From assembly GCA_010015675.1 (NCBI GenBank), contig ML976988.1:666332-730331 (forward strand): 64,000 nucleotides of DNA. Direction: 5' to 3'. Positions 34,594 to 45,186 of the stretch are shown in pieces. This DNA comes from Byssothecium circinans. Taxonomy: Eukaryota > Ascomycota > Dothideomycetes > Pleosporales > Massarinaceae. A program made the translations under genes and the position numbers. Each line of letters starts with the position of its first letter. Positions within the stretch are counted from its first letter, which is position 1. The notes below the pieces were generated by a model, which was given only the letters and a program-made list of their open reading frames with translations, searched no databases and was not told the origin of the DNA.

Positions 34594-36474
34594 CTAGGAT
34601 TCTGCGAGCCATTCACGAGGCACATGCTCGTAGAGCTGCATGCACCCCTGCAACCATGAGCACGAGAGGATATTGTGCACCGTCCAGCGTTTCTCAATAT
34701 CCAGTTCCAGACAACCTTTGACTAAGTCAATTGCGTCTTCGGCGCCGTCGCCCTGCAACGCCTCCGCCCTGCGAAGGAGATCGATGTCGTATTGCCCACT
34801 CTGAATTTTCGTCGATGTCTTGATGTCCAGGCCTTCGTTGAAGGGCAGAGTTGCAGTAAGAAGCGCATACACCACCACCCCGAACGCCCATACATCAGCT
34901 GCTAGCGAGAATACAGGACCAGAGGCGCTGAAGAGTTCAGGTGCCGCGTACTGCAGGCTGCCAGCAATCGATGTGCTAGTATCGGCCGGGCCAATGTTCT
35001 GATTGTCTCCAATCGAGTGAGGTTCGACACCGTCGCGTTGGTCGCTCACGACAAAATCGGCCATGCCGAAATCGCAAAGCAGGACGTCTCCGCCCTCCAC
35101 TTCGGCATTCGGCCCAGTCATGTCGAGCAGACAGTTTTCCAGCTTGATGTCTCGATGGACGACCTGTACGTCGTTGTGCAAGTAACGCATTGCCGATGCA
35201 AGCTGGTAAACGTAGCGTTTGGCCAGGTGTTCTGGCAGTCCAATCTTTTTCTTTTGGCGCGTTTCCCGTACTAGATCGAATAGTGTTCCGCCCTTGTTCA
35301 GCCGTGTGATACAAAACGTAGCGAAATCGGTTGTATACACACAGATCAGAGGAAGGATGTAGGGATGCCGAAGGTACCGCCAGATCTCCACCTCATGGTC
35401 GAACTGCGTCTGGATTTGCTCATTCTCTAGCTCCGACTTGTTCCGCTGCTGCCGGCGAACGACCTTGACTGCATTCACTACCTTTTGGCCGTTTTCGATG
35501 GTGGTAACTTCCTTGACCACACTGAAACCACCAAATCCAATCATCTTCCCAATAATGTACTCGCCGGAGTATCCAATTCCTTGGCCTTCGTCATCGGGCT
35601 CGGGCGCCTTCAGTGGGGCTTCGGATGCTTTGTAGCGCGCCAGAAAGGAGGCGGCGGGCGACATGGACGACATTGAGCGGCCTGAACGAGCGGCAGAGGA
35701 GCGTCTACTGGTCCTTTTACCCCCTTCACCATCAGCGACGTCGAAGAAGCTTCGTGAGCGTTGCGATCCAAAGCGCCGACTGGTGAATGATGGGAACTCG
35801 ATTGGTGAAGTGGCGGAGGCGGGTAGGGGTGAGAGCATGTATTCGGTAGGTGTCTCAAGAGGTGTCCGTACTTCGTCTTGAGGCGATTCGGTCGCCTCTG
35901 AAGTCAAGGAAGCCACTTGATCAGTGTACTCTGAGCCAGCGAGACCATCAACAGTCGCTTGGAGCAACGGGTATCTGGATTCGCCGACGCGGTGCTGTAG
36001 GCGATTTGGCTGATTGACTGCAATTTCTAGAAACTCCTGGTCGGAGTATTCGCCATCCGACTCTGGTCTCGAGCGTGGCTTCAATGGGCGCTTCGGAAGA
36101 GGGTCATGGAGCGACAGGCGGTTGCCGCTGTCGAGCGTGACTTCATTGTTGAAGCTGATGGACGTGGTTCGGTGGCGGAAGCGATCTTCGAGGCTGCCTT
36201 CTTCGCTGCTGCCGCCGATGAAGACTGCATCGTCTTGGTAGTCTACGCGGTCGTTTGGGCCGTTCGCGCTGCGCTTGATGGGGATGCCATAGGCGTAGTC
36301 GTGGTTGTCCACATCAGCGAAACCGTGAGCTTGCTCGGGCACTTCAGCGTCATTGTCGCGGGCATCGTCGCGTGGGATCGAGGCAAAGGTCGAGGGTGAC
36401 GGCTTGTGGGCGGCAGCGGTATCGAGCTTGAGTTTCTGGAAACTATGTGAGGAATGGGGGGAAATGGGGGCCAT
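34594..36474 (-). CDS. serine/threonine protein kinase, CAMK-like, fungal
   Basis: A single exon encodes 626 aa. The first 300 residues are disordered, Ser/Pro/Arg-rich, with many possible phosphosites. The kinase domain spans about 308-612: glycine loop IGFGGFSVVKEV, ATP-binding Lys337 in NAVKVVRR, HRDIKLEN with catalytic Asp442, DFG with Asp468, APE-like AAPEL, and SLAADVWAFGVVVYALLTAT. All catalytic residues are present, so it should be active. The unusual IGFGGFS loop resembles yeast Nnk1-like kinases, but I cannot name an orthologue with confidence. An insert before the APE motif (about 480-500) lengthens the activation segment. Confidence 0.88.
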   Translation of the reverse strand: MAPISPHSSHSFQKLKLDTAAAHKPSPSTFASIPRDDARDNDAEVPEQAHGFADVDNHDYAYGIPIKRSANGPNDRVDYQDDAVFIGGSSEEGSLEDRFRHRTTSISFNNEVTLDSGNRLSLHDPLPKRPLKPRSRPESDGEYSDQEFLEIAVNQPNRLQHRVGESRYPLLQATVDGLAGSEYTDQVASLTSEATESPQDEVRTPLETPTEYMLSPLPASATSPIEFPSFTSRRFGSQRSRSFFDVADGEGGKRTSRRSSAARSGRSMSSMSPAASFLARYKASEAPLKAPEPDDEGQGIGYSGEYIIGKMIGFGGFSVVKEVTTIENGQKVVNAVKVVRRQQRNKSELENEQIQTQFDHEVEIWRYLRHPYILPLICVYTTDFATFCITRLNKGGTLFDLVRETRQKKKIGLPEHLAKRYVYQLASAMRYLHNDVQVVHRDIKLENCLLDMTGPNAEVEGGDVLLCDFGMADFVVSDQRDGVEPHSIGDNQNIGPADTSTSIAGSLQYAAPELFSASGPVFSLAADVWAFGVVVYALLTATLPFNEGLDIKTSTKIQSGQYDIDLLRRAEALQGDGAEDAIDLVKGCLELDIEKRWTVHNILSCSWLQGCMQLYEHVPREWLAES

Positions 36475-37750
36475 GTAATCGGCGGGGAGGATTCACGTTG
36501 TGTGCAGGCCGCCGGCAGTCGCAGGCGCAGTATTAATGTAAGAATGCGCTGCGCCGGGACGGGGTGGGGTGAGGTTGGGCGGCGAGGGTAATGCCGGAGA
36601 GTAACAGAAATCTCGCGAGCCGGGCGGGATAGGCGAAGGCTGCAAGGTGGTGTGAATACTGGTGGGGTGGATGTGCGTTGTTGTGCCTCTTGCGAGCGCG
36701 AGGCTCGAGGCCGTAGGGATAAAGGTAGAAGGAGGAGTGGCAATGCTGAGTTGGCAGCAGAGGAGGAGCGAGTGCGCGGCGTGAAAGAAGACACCTTGGA
36801 ACAAGAGAGATAATATTTAAAGCGGTTGGCGCAGGATATGGCAGATTGGCAATTGCTCCCACTCACCGTCGCACCCCACCCCACGCATTTCGGAGCGCAC
36901 CGGAGCGGTTTTGCAGTAGCCGGCACGTGAATGCAATTGGCGATTAATCCGTTGCCAGCCTGACGTTGAACATCAGGCCTGCAATACGTTGCCATGGTTC
37001 AATTTCTGTTCCAACGCTGGAATCAATATGGCCCGACCATGGAACATTGAATACTGTGATGCCCGCCCGTGTAGGCTACTCCGTACATGCATGTAAACAA
37101 TGGACGTACATATGCACTATGTATCATAGCACGATCTAGGTAGAGCATGCACGTGACCGCCAAGGATGTGTACATGAGGGTGGCGATGTGCAGTATGGGG
37201 ATATGCAGGGCGCAAACATCTCTCGGCCCGCATGTCCAATAATGTTGAAGTCTCCAGCTTTTCCGGGCGAGCGAGACGAAACAAACGCGCCGAGAGGAAG
37301 ACGTCCCGAGTGCTGCGAGCGGCGCATGACGTCGTCTCATAGCGGCACAGGCGACCCGTGGAGCCGATGTCCTCACGCGCACGCGCCCTGTGAAAGAGCT
37401 CTGTATGGCTCCCAGTGTTGACGCCAAAGAGTATCGCGTTTGCACTGCTGAGGCCCATCGCGCATGTTGTGTTGGCTTCACTGGCACAGTCCATGGCATG
37501 GGCACGGCAGGCAGATTCAGAAATTCAGAACGAGGCTGCAACTGCGCTCGGGCCACATAACGGCGCCAAAGCACCGCCAAATCAAATGGAGTCCATGAAC
37601 GAGTGAACGACAACACCCTCCCCACTCAACCACCATTCTATCGCCAGCGCTCCGAACTGCACGCGTCCGTTCCCGTCCCTCCTCTCCCCAGCGCCGACTG
37701 TCCGCCTTCGTAAGCCATCGAGGGCCCGTGAGGCCGCATCGCTGCCCACC
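36475..37750. promoter_or_regulatory. 1.3-kb divergent region, kinase / VAC8
   Basis: This lies between the divergent kinase and VAC8 start codons. C/T-rich leaders flank both genes, as expected for 5' UTRs. ORFs here are overlapping low-complexity frames. No gene or repeat is supported. Confidence 0.45.
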
Positions 37751-39767
37751 ATGGGCATCTCCATCCTCTGCTCGAAGCTCTTCGGGGCCTGCTGCGGCGG
37801 TAAGCTCCCCGCTACCACGCCCGCCATCAGTCCGCATTACTGACATGTGATTCTCTAGGTCGCTCAAAAGACAGTATCTATGACCCAGTATTAGCCGATA
37901 GCGAGCGGGAAGCCGTCGCCGACCTGCTCGGTTTCCTCGAGAACGTCCGTCTCCTCCCATCCCACTCCAGTTCAGTCCATACCACTCCGCACCCAAGCTG
38001 ACCCTTCGCAGCGAGCCGAGACCGACTTCTTCTCCGGCGAGCCTCTGCGCGCATTGAGCACCCTAGTATATTCAGACAACATTGATTTGCAGCGGTCGGC
38101 GAGCTTGACCTTCGCCGAAATTACCGAGCGAGGTACTGCGTTCCACCCATCTACCCCTCGACGACGCTAATCGTGCACCACCAGATGTCAGGGAGGTCGA
38201 CCGCGACACCCTGGAGCCAATTCTCTTCCTCCTCCAGAACCCCGACATTGAAGTGCAACGGGCCGCGAGCGCGGCGCTGGGAAACCTCGCCGTAAACAGT
38301 ACGTACAAAGCACGGTATGGAGGAGCTTTGCTGATGATCTGCAGCCGAGAACAAGGTCGCCATAGTGGCCCTAGGTGGTCTCGCCCCGTTGATCAAGCAG
38401 ATGAACTCGCCCAACGTCGAAGTGCAATGCAACGCCGTCGGATGCATCACGAACCTCGCGACACACGAAGACAACAAGTCGAAGATCGCTCGGTCCGGAG
38501 CCCTGCAACCTCTTACCAGGCTAGCCAAATCAAAGGACATGCGGGTACAGAGAAATGCGACGGGCGCTTTGCTCAACATGACACACTCTGGTACGGGCAC
38601 CATCTGGTCATACCCTCCATTTATACTAACTTGTGACAGACGACAATCGACAACAGCTTGTCAACGCCGGCGCTATTCCCGTCCTCGTTCAGCTGCTCAA
38701 CTCACCAGATGTGGACGTGCAATATTACTGCACTACGGCCCTCAGCAACATTGCAGTCGATGCCGGAAACCGGGCAAAGTTGGCCCAGACGGAAGGCAGA
38801 TTGGTGCAGTCACTAGTCCATCTTATGGAATCATCTTCGCCGAAAGTACAATGTCAGGCTGCATTGGCTCTCCGGAACCTCGCTTCAGACGAGCGATACC
38901 AGCTTGATATCGTACGCGCACGAGGTCTTCCGTCACTTCTCCGACTCTTGCAGTCGTCTTACCTTCCTCTTATCCTTTCTGCCGTTGCATGCATACGAAA
39001 CATTTCCATCCATCCCGCAAACGAGTCGCCGATCATCGATGCTGGCTTCTTGCGACCACTGGTGGATTTGCTTGGATCTACCGAAAACGACGAGATCCAG
39101 TGCCACGCCATCTCCACCCTCCGTAACTTGGCAGCTAGCTCCGACAAGAACAAGCAGCTGGTTTTGGACGCTGGGGCTGTACAGAAGTGTAAACAACTGG
39201 TACTGAATGTGCGCCTTCCCGTGCAGTCCGAGATGACTGCGGCGATTGCTGTGTTGGCTCTCAGCGAAGATCTGAAGCCTCATTTGCTGAAACTCGGCGT
39301 TTTCGACGTTTTGATCCCTCTCACAGAGTCGGACAGTATCGAAGTGCAAGGAAACAGTGCGGCCGCATTGGGCAATCTGTCATCCAAAGGTAGGGAGTTC
39401 CGAACGTGCATGCTGAATTGTTGCTAATGTGCTGTCAGTGGACGACTACACAATCTTCATCCAGAACTGGACAGAACCTGCTGGTGGAATCCACGGCTAC
39501 CTCCGTCGATTTTTGGCCAGCGGCGACCCAACCTTCCAGCACATTGCCATCTGGACCCTACTTCAGCTGCTCGAATCCGAGGATCCATCTCTTCTAGAAC
39601 GTATATCCAAGTCGAACGAGATTGTCCGCATGGTCACCGACATCGCCGAGCGTAGCATCGAATCCGACGACGAAGACAACGAAGACGGTGAGGGTGAAGT
39701 TGTCGGCCTTGCAAGACGATGCCTCGAAATTTTGGGCAAGACACCCAAGACGCTTGTCGAGGGTTAA
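37751..39767 (+). CDS. VAC8: armadillo-repeat vacuolar protein
   Basis: Model: join(37751..37799,37859..37944,38012..38132,38185..38298,38345..38590,38640..39389,39439..39767), 564 aa. Six introns of 46-67 nt are clustered in the first part of the gene. The start [17 protein letters not shown] has Gly2 for myristoylation and Cys residues at 7, 14 and 15 for palmitoylation, which anchor the protein to the vacuole. About 11-12 armadillo repeats follow; examples are [34 protein letters not shown] and [19 protein letters not shown]. Vac8 acts in vacuole inheritance, nucleus-vacuole junctions and the Atg1/Atg13 pathway. The acidic C-terminal tail ([14 protein letters not shown]) is typical of filamentous fungi. 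Nearly every intron is phase 1. Confidence 0.97.
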
Positions 39768-40322
39768 GCTTTTTGGACCGTTTTTATACCCACTTCATCG
39801 ATGGTTCAGCATTCCATTTTGTTTCTCCCCTTCCTCGGTCATCTTTTTTACACGCTTCATGTTCATTTTGGTCTCAATCATGCTTGAGATTGAGCTTGAT
39901 CCGGACCACCGGCGTTTCTGGAACAGTCTCAACATTCATAGCGAGCATTGGCGGAGCACGGATTCCATACGGTCATATCACGTAGTGTTCTTCGTGTATT
40001 GATCCAGCTGCAGCTGGTCAGATAGAGATTCTAATTCGTAGTTAAGGACGCTGTCCGCAGCGCCTCGGAGTTGAGAAGTCGTCAAAGTGGCGTAGAATAG
40101 GATACGATTTCTGGAAATTGAAGGCTCGCGCCCCGTGTTGTTGCCAAGACGAGAAGATGTCGCCATTTGTGATGCTTGATAGTTCTGTGCTCGTAGGAGT
40201 TCCCCGCTGTGACGTTGAGGGGCCCAATATTTCTCCGTTATCGATAAGCACCGACAGATGTTTTGCTTGAGCTCGAGTCACAGCTACCACAACCTCCACT
40301 ACTCCCACATTCCATTCGCGCA
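39768..40322. other. intergenic, VAC8 3' UTR and RPC53 promoter
   Basis: VAC8 and RPC53 are in tandem, 555 nt apart. The first part is T-rich 3' UTR; the last 60 nt are a C/A-rich leader. No other feature was seen. Confidence 0.45.
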
Positions 40323-42263
40323 ATGCCGCCGAAAGGTAGTGGAAGAGCGAGAGGAGGAGCCCGCGGCGGCCGCGGTGGAGGTCGAGCAGGAGCTTCATCA
40401 ACTGCACACGCGAAGACTGCCCCGCAGGACACATCCACGGGAGCAGGAGCAGCTCAGCCAGAACCTGAAGTCGTACCCAAACAAGAAGATGGCGCAATTG
40501 CCCCAGATGCGAATATATCGGCAACCGTTGAGGCGACATCAGCTACGTATGTACATTATCAATCCATCTTTGTCGCAAAGGCTGACTTCTCTCACAGAGC
40601 AATAGCTACAACAGCAGAATCTTCTACACGTCCTCCGCGACAACGGCTCGATAGCCTCAAAAGCGCCCAACAGTCTTCCCGCTCCGCATCGCCATCTCTC
40701 CGTCGTGGGTCTTCTGCGCGGGGTAAGAAACCTCTTGCGCTCCCAACGTTTAGTGGTCGAAGGAGCAAGGAAGAGCGCGATGCTCGCACTGCGGCGGATG
40801 CAGCAAGAGAGAGAGAGCGGCACGAGCACCGTGAAAAAGAGGCTAATTACCAACAGAAGCGAAAGGAAGCATTGGAGAAACGGGCAGCAGACCGCAAGGA
40901 CAGAGGAAGAGGTGGCTATAGCGGAGCAGTCAGTGGGCCTTTCTCTATGGCTGCTGCGAAAGGTAAGCTACTCGTTGATTTTATTTGCAATAGGCCCCAC
41001 TGACATGCATTATCAGATCGAAGGGCCACCCGCAATTTCACTGGCTACGGTGGTGGATCTGGATCTCGCGCAACCCGAGTCAAAGATGAAAATGACTCCT
41101 ACGCAGGGCCATCGAGGTCTGGAGGCTCATCTATCAAAAAGGAATATGGCGGCGGCGAAGATGGAGGCTACGTCTCATCAGATGATGAGCAAGACGCATC
41201 GTTTCCGCGAAAGGATATTGACCTTATCGAAATATCCTCCGACGAGGACGAGGCCACGTCGTTGGTCCGACTTCGAACACAACTACCAGTCCGCATTTGC
41301 AGAAAGGAGCACAAAGAGCGCGCGGTGGGGATAAACACAGATGCCAGCACGGAGACCTCTGCGAAACTTCTCCAGGAAGCTGAAGCGTCAGGCAACTCGC
41401 CATCAGCGGGCGCTTCAAACAAAGGCAAGGGCAAGGCGAAAGATGTGGAGTTTATAGGCGAGCGGAGACCATTCAAGGGCGTGTGGCAAGACCCTGAAGA
41501 TATCGAAACGACGGTCAAATCAGAGCCTGTCAGTGATGAGGAAGCAATGATGGTGGATGCAGAGGAGGTTGGTATCGGCGCAGGTGCTAGCGTGGCAGTA
41601 ACACTACAGACCCCGTCTCATGGGACAGAACGGAAACCGAAACTCCGCGAGATCAAGGAACCAAACCTGCAAACAGACGAAGAGCGTGCCGAATGGGCAC
41701 GATTCCAAGCCAACCTCCGCCACGTCAGGGAAGAATTGGGTCCCGAAGATGACCTTCCTCCGGACCCGTCTGGCGACGTCGCCATGGTCGATACAGGAGC
41801 GAGCAAACCTAACCGTCGCGACAACCATGTCTATCTCTTCCAGCTCCCACCCATCATCCCCGAATTGCTCGAGTCCATGGTCAAGAAGGCGCTTTCAGAT
41901 CCTCAATCCAAAGCCCATGAGCCTGCCCAGCCCCCAAAAGGCGAGGGAGCAGTGCAGGTCAAGCAAGAAGAAGGCGAGTTCTCAAGCACCATCCCGAAGG
42001 CGCCCGAGGGACCTCGTATTGGCAGCGGACGAGTTGGAAAACTGCGCGTTCATCAGTCTGGCCGCACGACGCTGGACTGGGGTGGTGTCGACTATGAACT
42101 GACGCCCGGGAAGCCCGCGTCGTTCCTCCAGGACGTCGTGTCTATGCGTATCCTGCCAAAACAGGAACGCGTAGCGGAGGAAATGGGCGGTGATGCCATT
42201 TCTTTTGGGCGCGTGAAGGGCAAGTTTGTGGTGACGCCCGACACTTCGACGATGTTTGGTTGA
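40323..42263 (+). CDS. RPC53: RNA polymerase III subunit RPC53 (RPC4)
   Basis: Model: join(40323..40546,40598..40962,41017..42263), 611 aa, introns 51 and 54 nt. The N-terminus is RGG-rich (RARGGARGGRGGGR). A Lys/Arg/Glu helix (about 130-180) and long acidic, Ser-rich linkers lead to the conserved C-terminal RPC4 domain (about 460-611), with YLFQLPPIIPELL, GRVGKLRVHQSGRTTLDWGG and the final GKFVVTPDTSTMFG. RPC53 forms a heterodimer with RPC37 that aids termination and reinitiation by Pol III. The first intron is a multiple of three and has no stop, so retaining it would add 17 residues. Phase and signals are otherwise clear. Confidence 0.92.
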
Positions 42264-42363
42264 AGATTACCTTCCCACTTACTCTGGGCATGACAGCAAA
42301 AGCTTGGGACTACCTATAGACGGATAGCTGGATGGATTGAATGAAGAGCATGTAAATGGCGTT

Positions 42364-43240
42364 TCAAGCTACGTGGGATGGGTCAATGATGTGCATTTTT
42401 CTGGCGTTTGATAGTCTACTGTAGCTGCCCGTAGCACATACGGAGACGTGTTTCCTCATAACCGATGTTGTGCACACATACCACGCCTCCTTATGATCCC
42501 GGAGCGAGTGCCTTGAGGCTTGTCCGCGGCTAGGGAAATGTAGGTCAAACTGGTACTGTTCTGCATCTGGACATGGACATCTGGCTTGCTTATGTGCTTC
42601 TTTGGCATGCTTGTCTGCCCTGACTGAATTGCCAAATCTCTCCTTACAGCTGAACTTCTTACTCAGCGGACATAGATATTCCACTCCCCTATGCTGACGA
42701 TCAGCGTGGGCATTAGCCTTATCCTAGACGAAAAACATCTCTGCGCAATTATACCCCTTTGCAAGTGGACATTGGATGCTTTTCTCCCCCGTGATCTCTA
42801 TTGGCATGATCCCAGGCCGCACTATGGCTAGCGAAGGTTTCCTCGCAGCCTGTTTCTTCGACCACGAGACATGGCCATCGAATTTGTCGATGTACCGCGG
42901 AAACGTGGGCGGTTATACCGCTTAGAGACACGCATGTGTATGCACTGTACATCCAAAGCACTCCGAAAGCAGACAAAGGAACTTCTTCCCTCGGTGCTTA
43001 GATCTAAGATGTTCCTGGAGAGATTCTCTGGTTTCGAAGGTCTTTCGAGCAGGGAGGGTCCGCGGGCGGGCATACAAGTCGTCTATCTTCTGTCAAATGG
43101 ATCGGTGCCATGTTGTGCTTGAGAATTACATGGCAAGAAGCCTTCATTCGAGTGGCAAAGACCTCGTCACAGCGATGTTGTTTAGCGAAGGGGCATGGGA
43201 CGTTCTGTTTTTCGAAAAAAAAATAAAAAATTAGTATCAT
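42364..43240 (-). pseudogene. decayed tandem C2H2 zinc-finger array
   Basis: Read on the minus strand, this holds about seven fingers with the pattern CP-x(5-8)-C-x3-F-x(6-8)-H-x(4)-H. Examples are CPFAKQHRCDEVFATRMKAS, KTFETRESLQEHLRSKH, CEETFASHSAAWDHANRDH and CKERFGNSVRADKHAKEAH. The fingers lie in two frames: finger 1 and finger 4 in one, parts of finger 2 and fingers 5-7 in another. This needs about three frameshifts, two of them next to short homopolymers (AAA, GGGGG/AAAA), and the fifth finger carries a TAG. A perfect branch-point-like TACTAAT, pyrimidine run and CAG precede finger 1, so the upstream exon probably lies towards 43420 (basic AERRRKRRG-type sequence). I read it as a broken transcription-factor gene; sequencing errors are the alternative. 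Confidence 0.6.
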
Positions 43241-43399
43241 TGAGTTGGATCATAGCTGGAGTCCTCGCCTTTTCCGACGGCGCTCTGCAGCCGGCGTTTC
43301 CTGTAGCGCTTGCCGCTTTGTATCATTGTCTGATGCTGCCTTCTCTGCCGGTGGTTCGCTTGAAGTTTGCTTTGCTAACGATCGTGTTATCGGCGTGTA

Positions 43400-44970
43400 C
43401 TACAGACGCCGTCGGTAGATGTTGAACCATAGAAGGGGCTCGGGGCTAATAAATACACAGTCCCAGTGACTGGTCGCCACTAGAGAGTGAATTGAGAAGT
43501 GTGAGAAACTCACGCAAGCGCTACCACTCTCCGTAAATATCCAGAACCTCTCTCCATACATATAACTCTCAATTTTGCTCTTCACCCACTTCTCCAGCCC
43601 GCCCGCCGCAATGACTTCCTGCACATTTGGCGGGAGTTCTCCAACAGATTCGCTCCAAGTCGTCCCATCCGCTTCTGTTACGCTAACTTTGCTTCTCCGG
43701 ACATCCCACTCAAGCTTCCACCCCGTCCATCTCGTGAGGACCTGTTCCTTTGACTCTTCTGGCGCGCCAAATACCTCCCGGAGACGTGTAACGAGTCTCG
43801 GTACCTCGAGAAGCATGAGTGCATTGTTTATACTATTCCGCGAGTACGTTACACTGAAAGAGCCGCCAACTATAAGGTTAATCCCCTTGGCCAAGATTGA
43901 CGTGGCAGCCTGTTCTCTTGAGCTGCCACATCCAAAGCCAAAGCCTGTAACCAGGACATGATATCTCTAGATTTTGCCGTGCTATTAAAAGTGGGGTCAT
44001 AATTGCTCATACAAACCTCCGCCATTTTCTCTGGAGACACGGCATCCTGGTACTGTAGAAATTTGTTAGACACTAACGTTTGTGTGCTGTGTAGATGATC
44101 CTTACCGTGTATTTTCCTGGATATACGGCGTCAGTGCTGATATTATCAGAGGTGCAGAAGGTGATTTGGCCTGAAATTTTCTCGGGAAGCCAGGTAAGAT
44201 CTCCGTTAGTTGGTCCTTTTTATCTGAATCTGCTTCTTCCGCCTGACCAGCAGGCCCAGCGTCAATGATGCTGTCCAGCTTGCTAATCAACGCCTCGAGC
44301 GTTTCATCCACGCTTTTCTCCGAAAACAGCTCGCCTTCTGAGTACTCAACATCGACCCAGTCCGCAGGTTGTGAGTACCGGCTTGGACCAGCAATACGGC
44401 CAGCGAGAGCCGAGGCGGTCACGACGGCCGGGCTGGCCAAAAAGGCCTTTGCATCCGAGGATCCCATGCGACCCTAGCTCTGACTGTTAAATGTGTGGCC
44501 GTGTTGATCGTGTGAAGCTGTGTCAACGCACCTTGAAGTTCCGATTACTCGCAGATATGCCCGTCATGCCAGGCTCTAGTAATCCAGTTCCCAGGCCAAT
44601 CTGTTCGAACCACGGGTGTTCCTAAGCAACCAACACCACCATACATGTTCGAATGACTGTCACTCGCAACAGCTAGCGTGCCTGACCATGCGTAGCCTTC
44701 CTCGATCATGATCTATCAGAAATCAGTGTTGAATTTCAATCATAAAAGCACGCCGCTGCATTCCCTTACCTGATGGCCGATCCCCCTCCCCGCAGGATAG
44801 AAGTCTACACCCTGGCTCTTTGCAAACTCTTCAATCCTTTTATATTTCTAAAGGTTAGCCTCTGATCGGTTCCGCACATCATGATCCAGCGTCATAACAA
44901 TCTGACTTGGGTCCTTGATACGCGAGGCGCCGAGGGAGAGAAATTTGGTCGCTACCGGCTAGGAACTGGA
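43400..44970 (-). pseudogene. homoaconitase (LYS4-type) relic
   Basis: Minus-strand segments match fungal homoaconitase in order: [65 protein letters not shown], then directly [31 protein letters not shown], and the swivel part with [19 protein letters not shown] and [20 protein letters not shown]. Lesions: a TAG at 44959-44961 where the family has Trp; a TAG at 44848-44850; about 300 codons missing between VVRTD and IGLGTG, which removes the SCTNS and CGPC iron-sulphur ligands; a 1-nt loss near 44183; and a 5-nt insertion near 43955. Introns are still present, so it is not a retrocopy. Homoaconitase acts in the alpha-aminoadipate pathway to lysine; an intact copy must exist elsewhere if the fungus is a lysine prototroph. 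Confidence 0.88.
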
Positions 44971-45186
44971 TCTTCTGGTTAGTCAGTACGAGAGCCAGGG
45001 CTGAAAACTCTTGTGCTGATGCCCAATGCCTGATGCTTGATGGGAGGTGCAAAGCCCACAACGCTCCAAACTTTTTGATGGACCCCGGACACGTGCCAAG
45101 AGCACGGGACTGCCGCAGGCCGCAGCACCTCCGCAACGCCTTTTTATATTGGTCTCCCTATGATAGCCTGAGAACCAGCGCATGAC

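Noticed and set aside
42264..45186. Secondary-metabolite cluster including homoaconitase and a regulator
   Set aside because: Only two broken genes are present and the flanks (RPC53, VPS16) are housekeeping; no synthase or transporter is seen.
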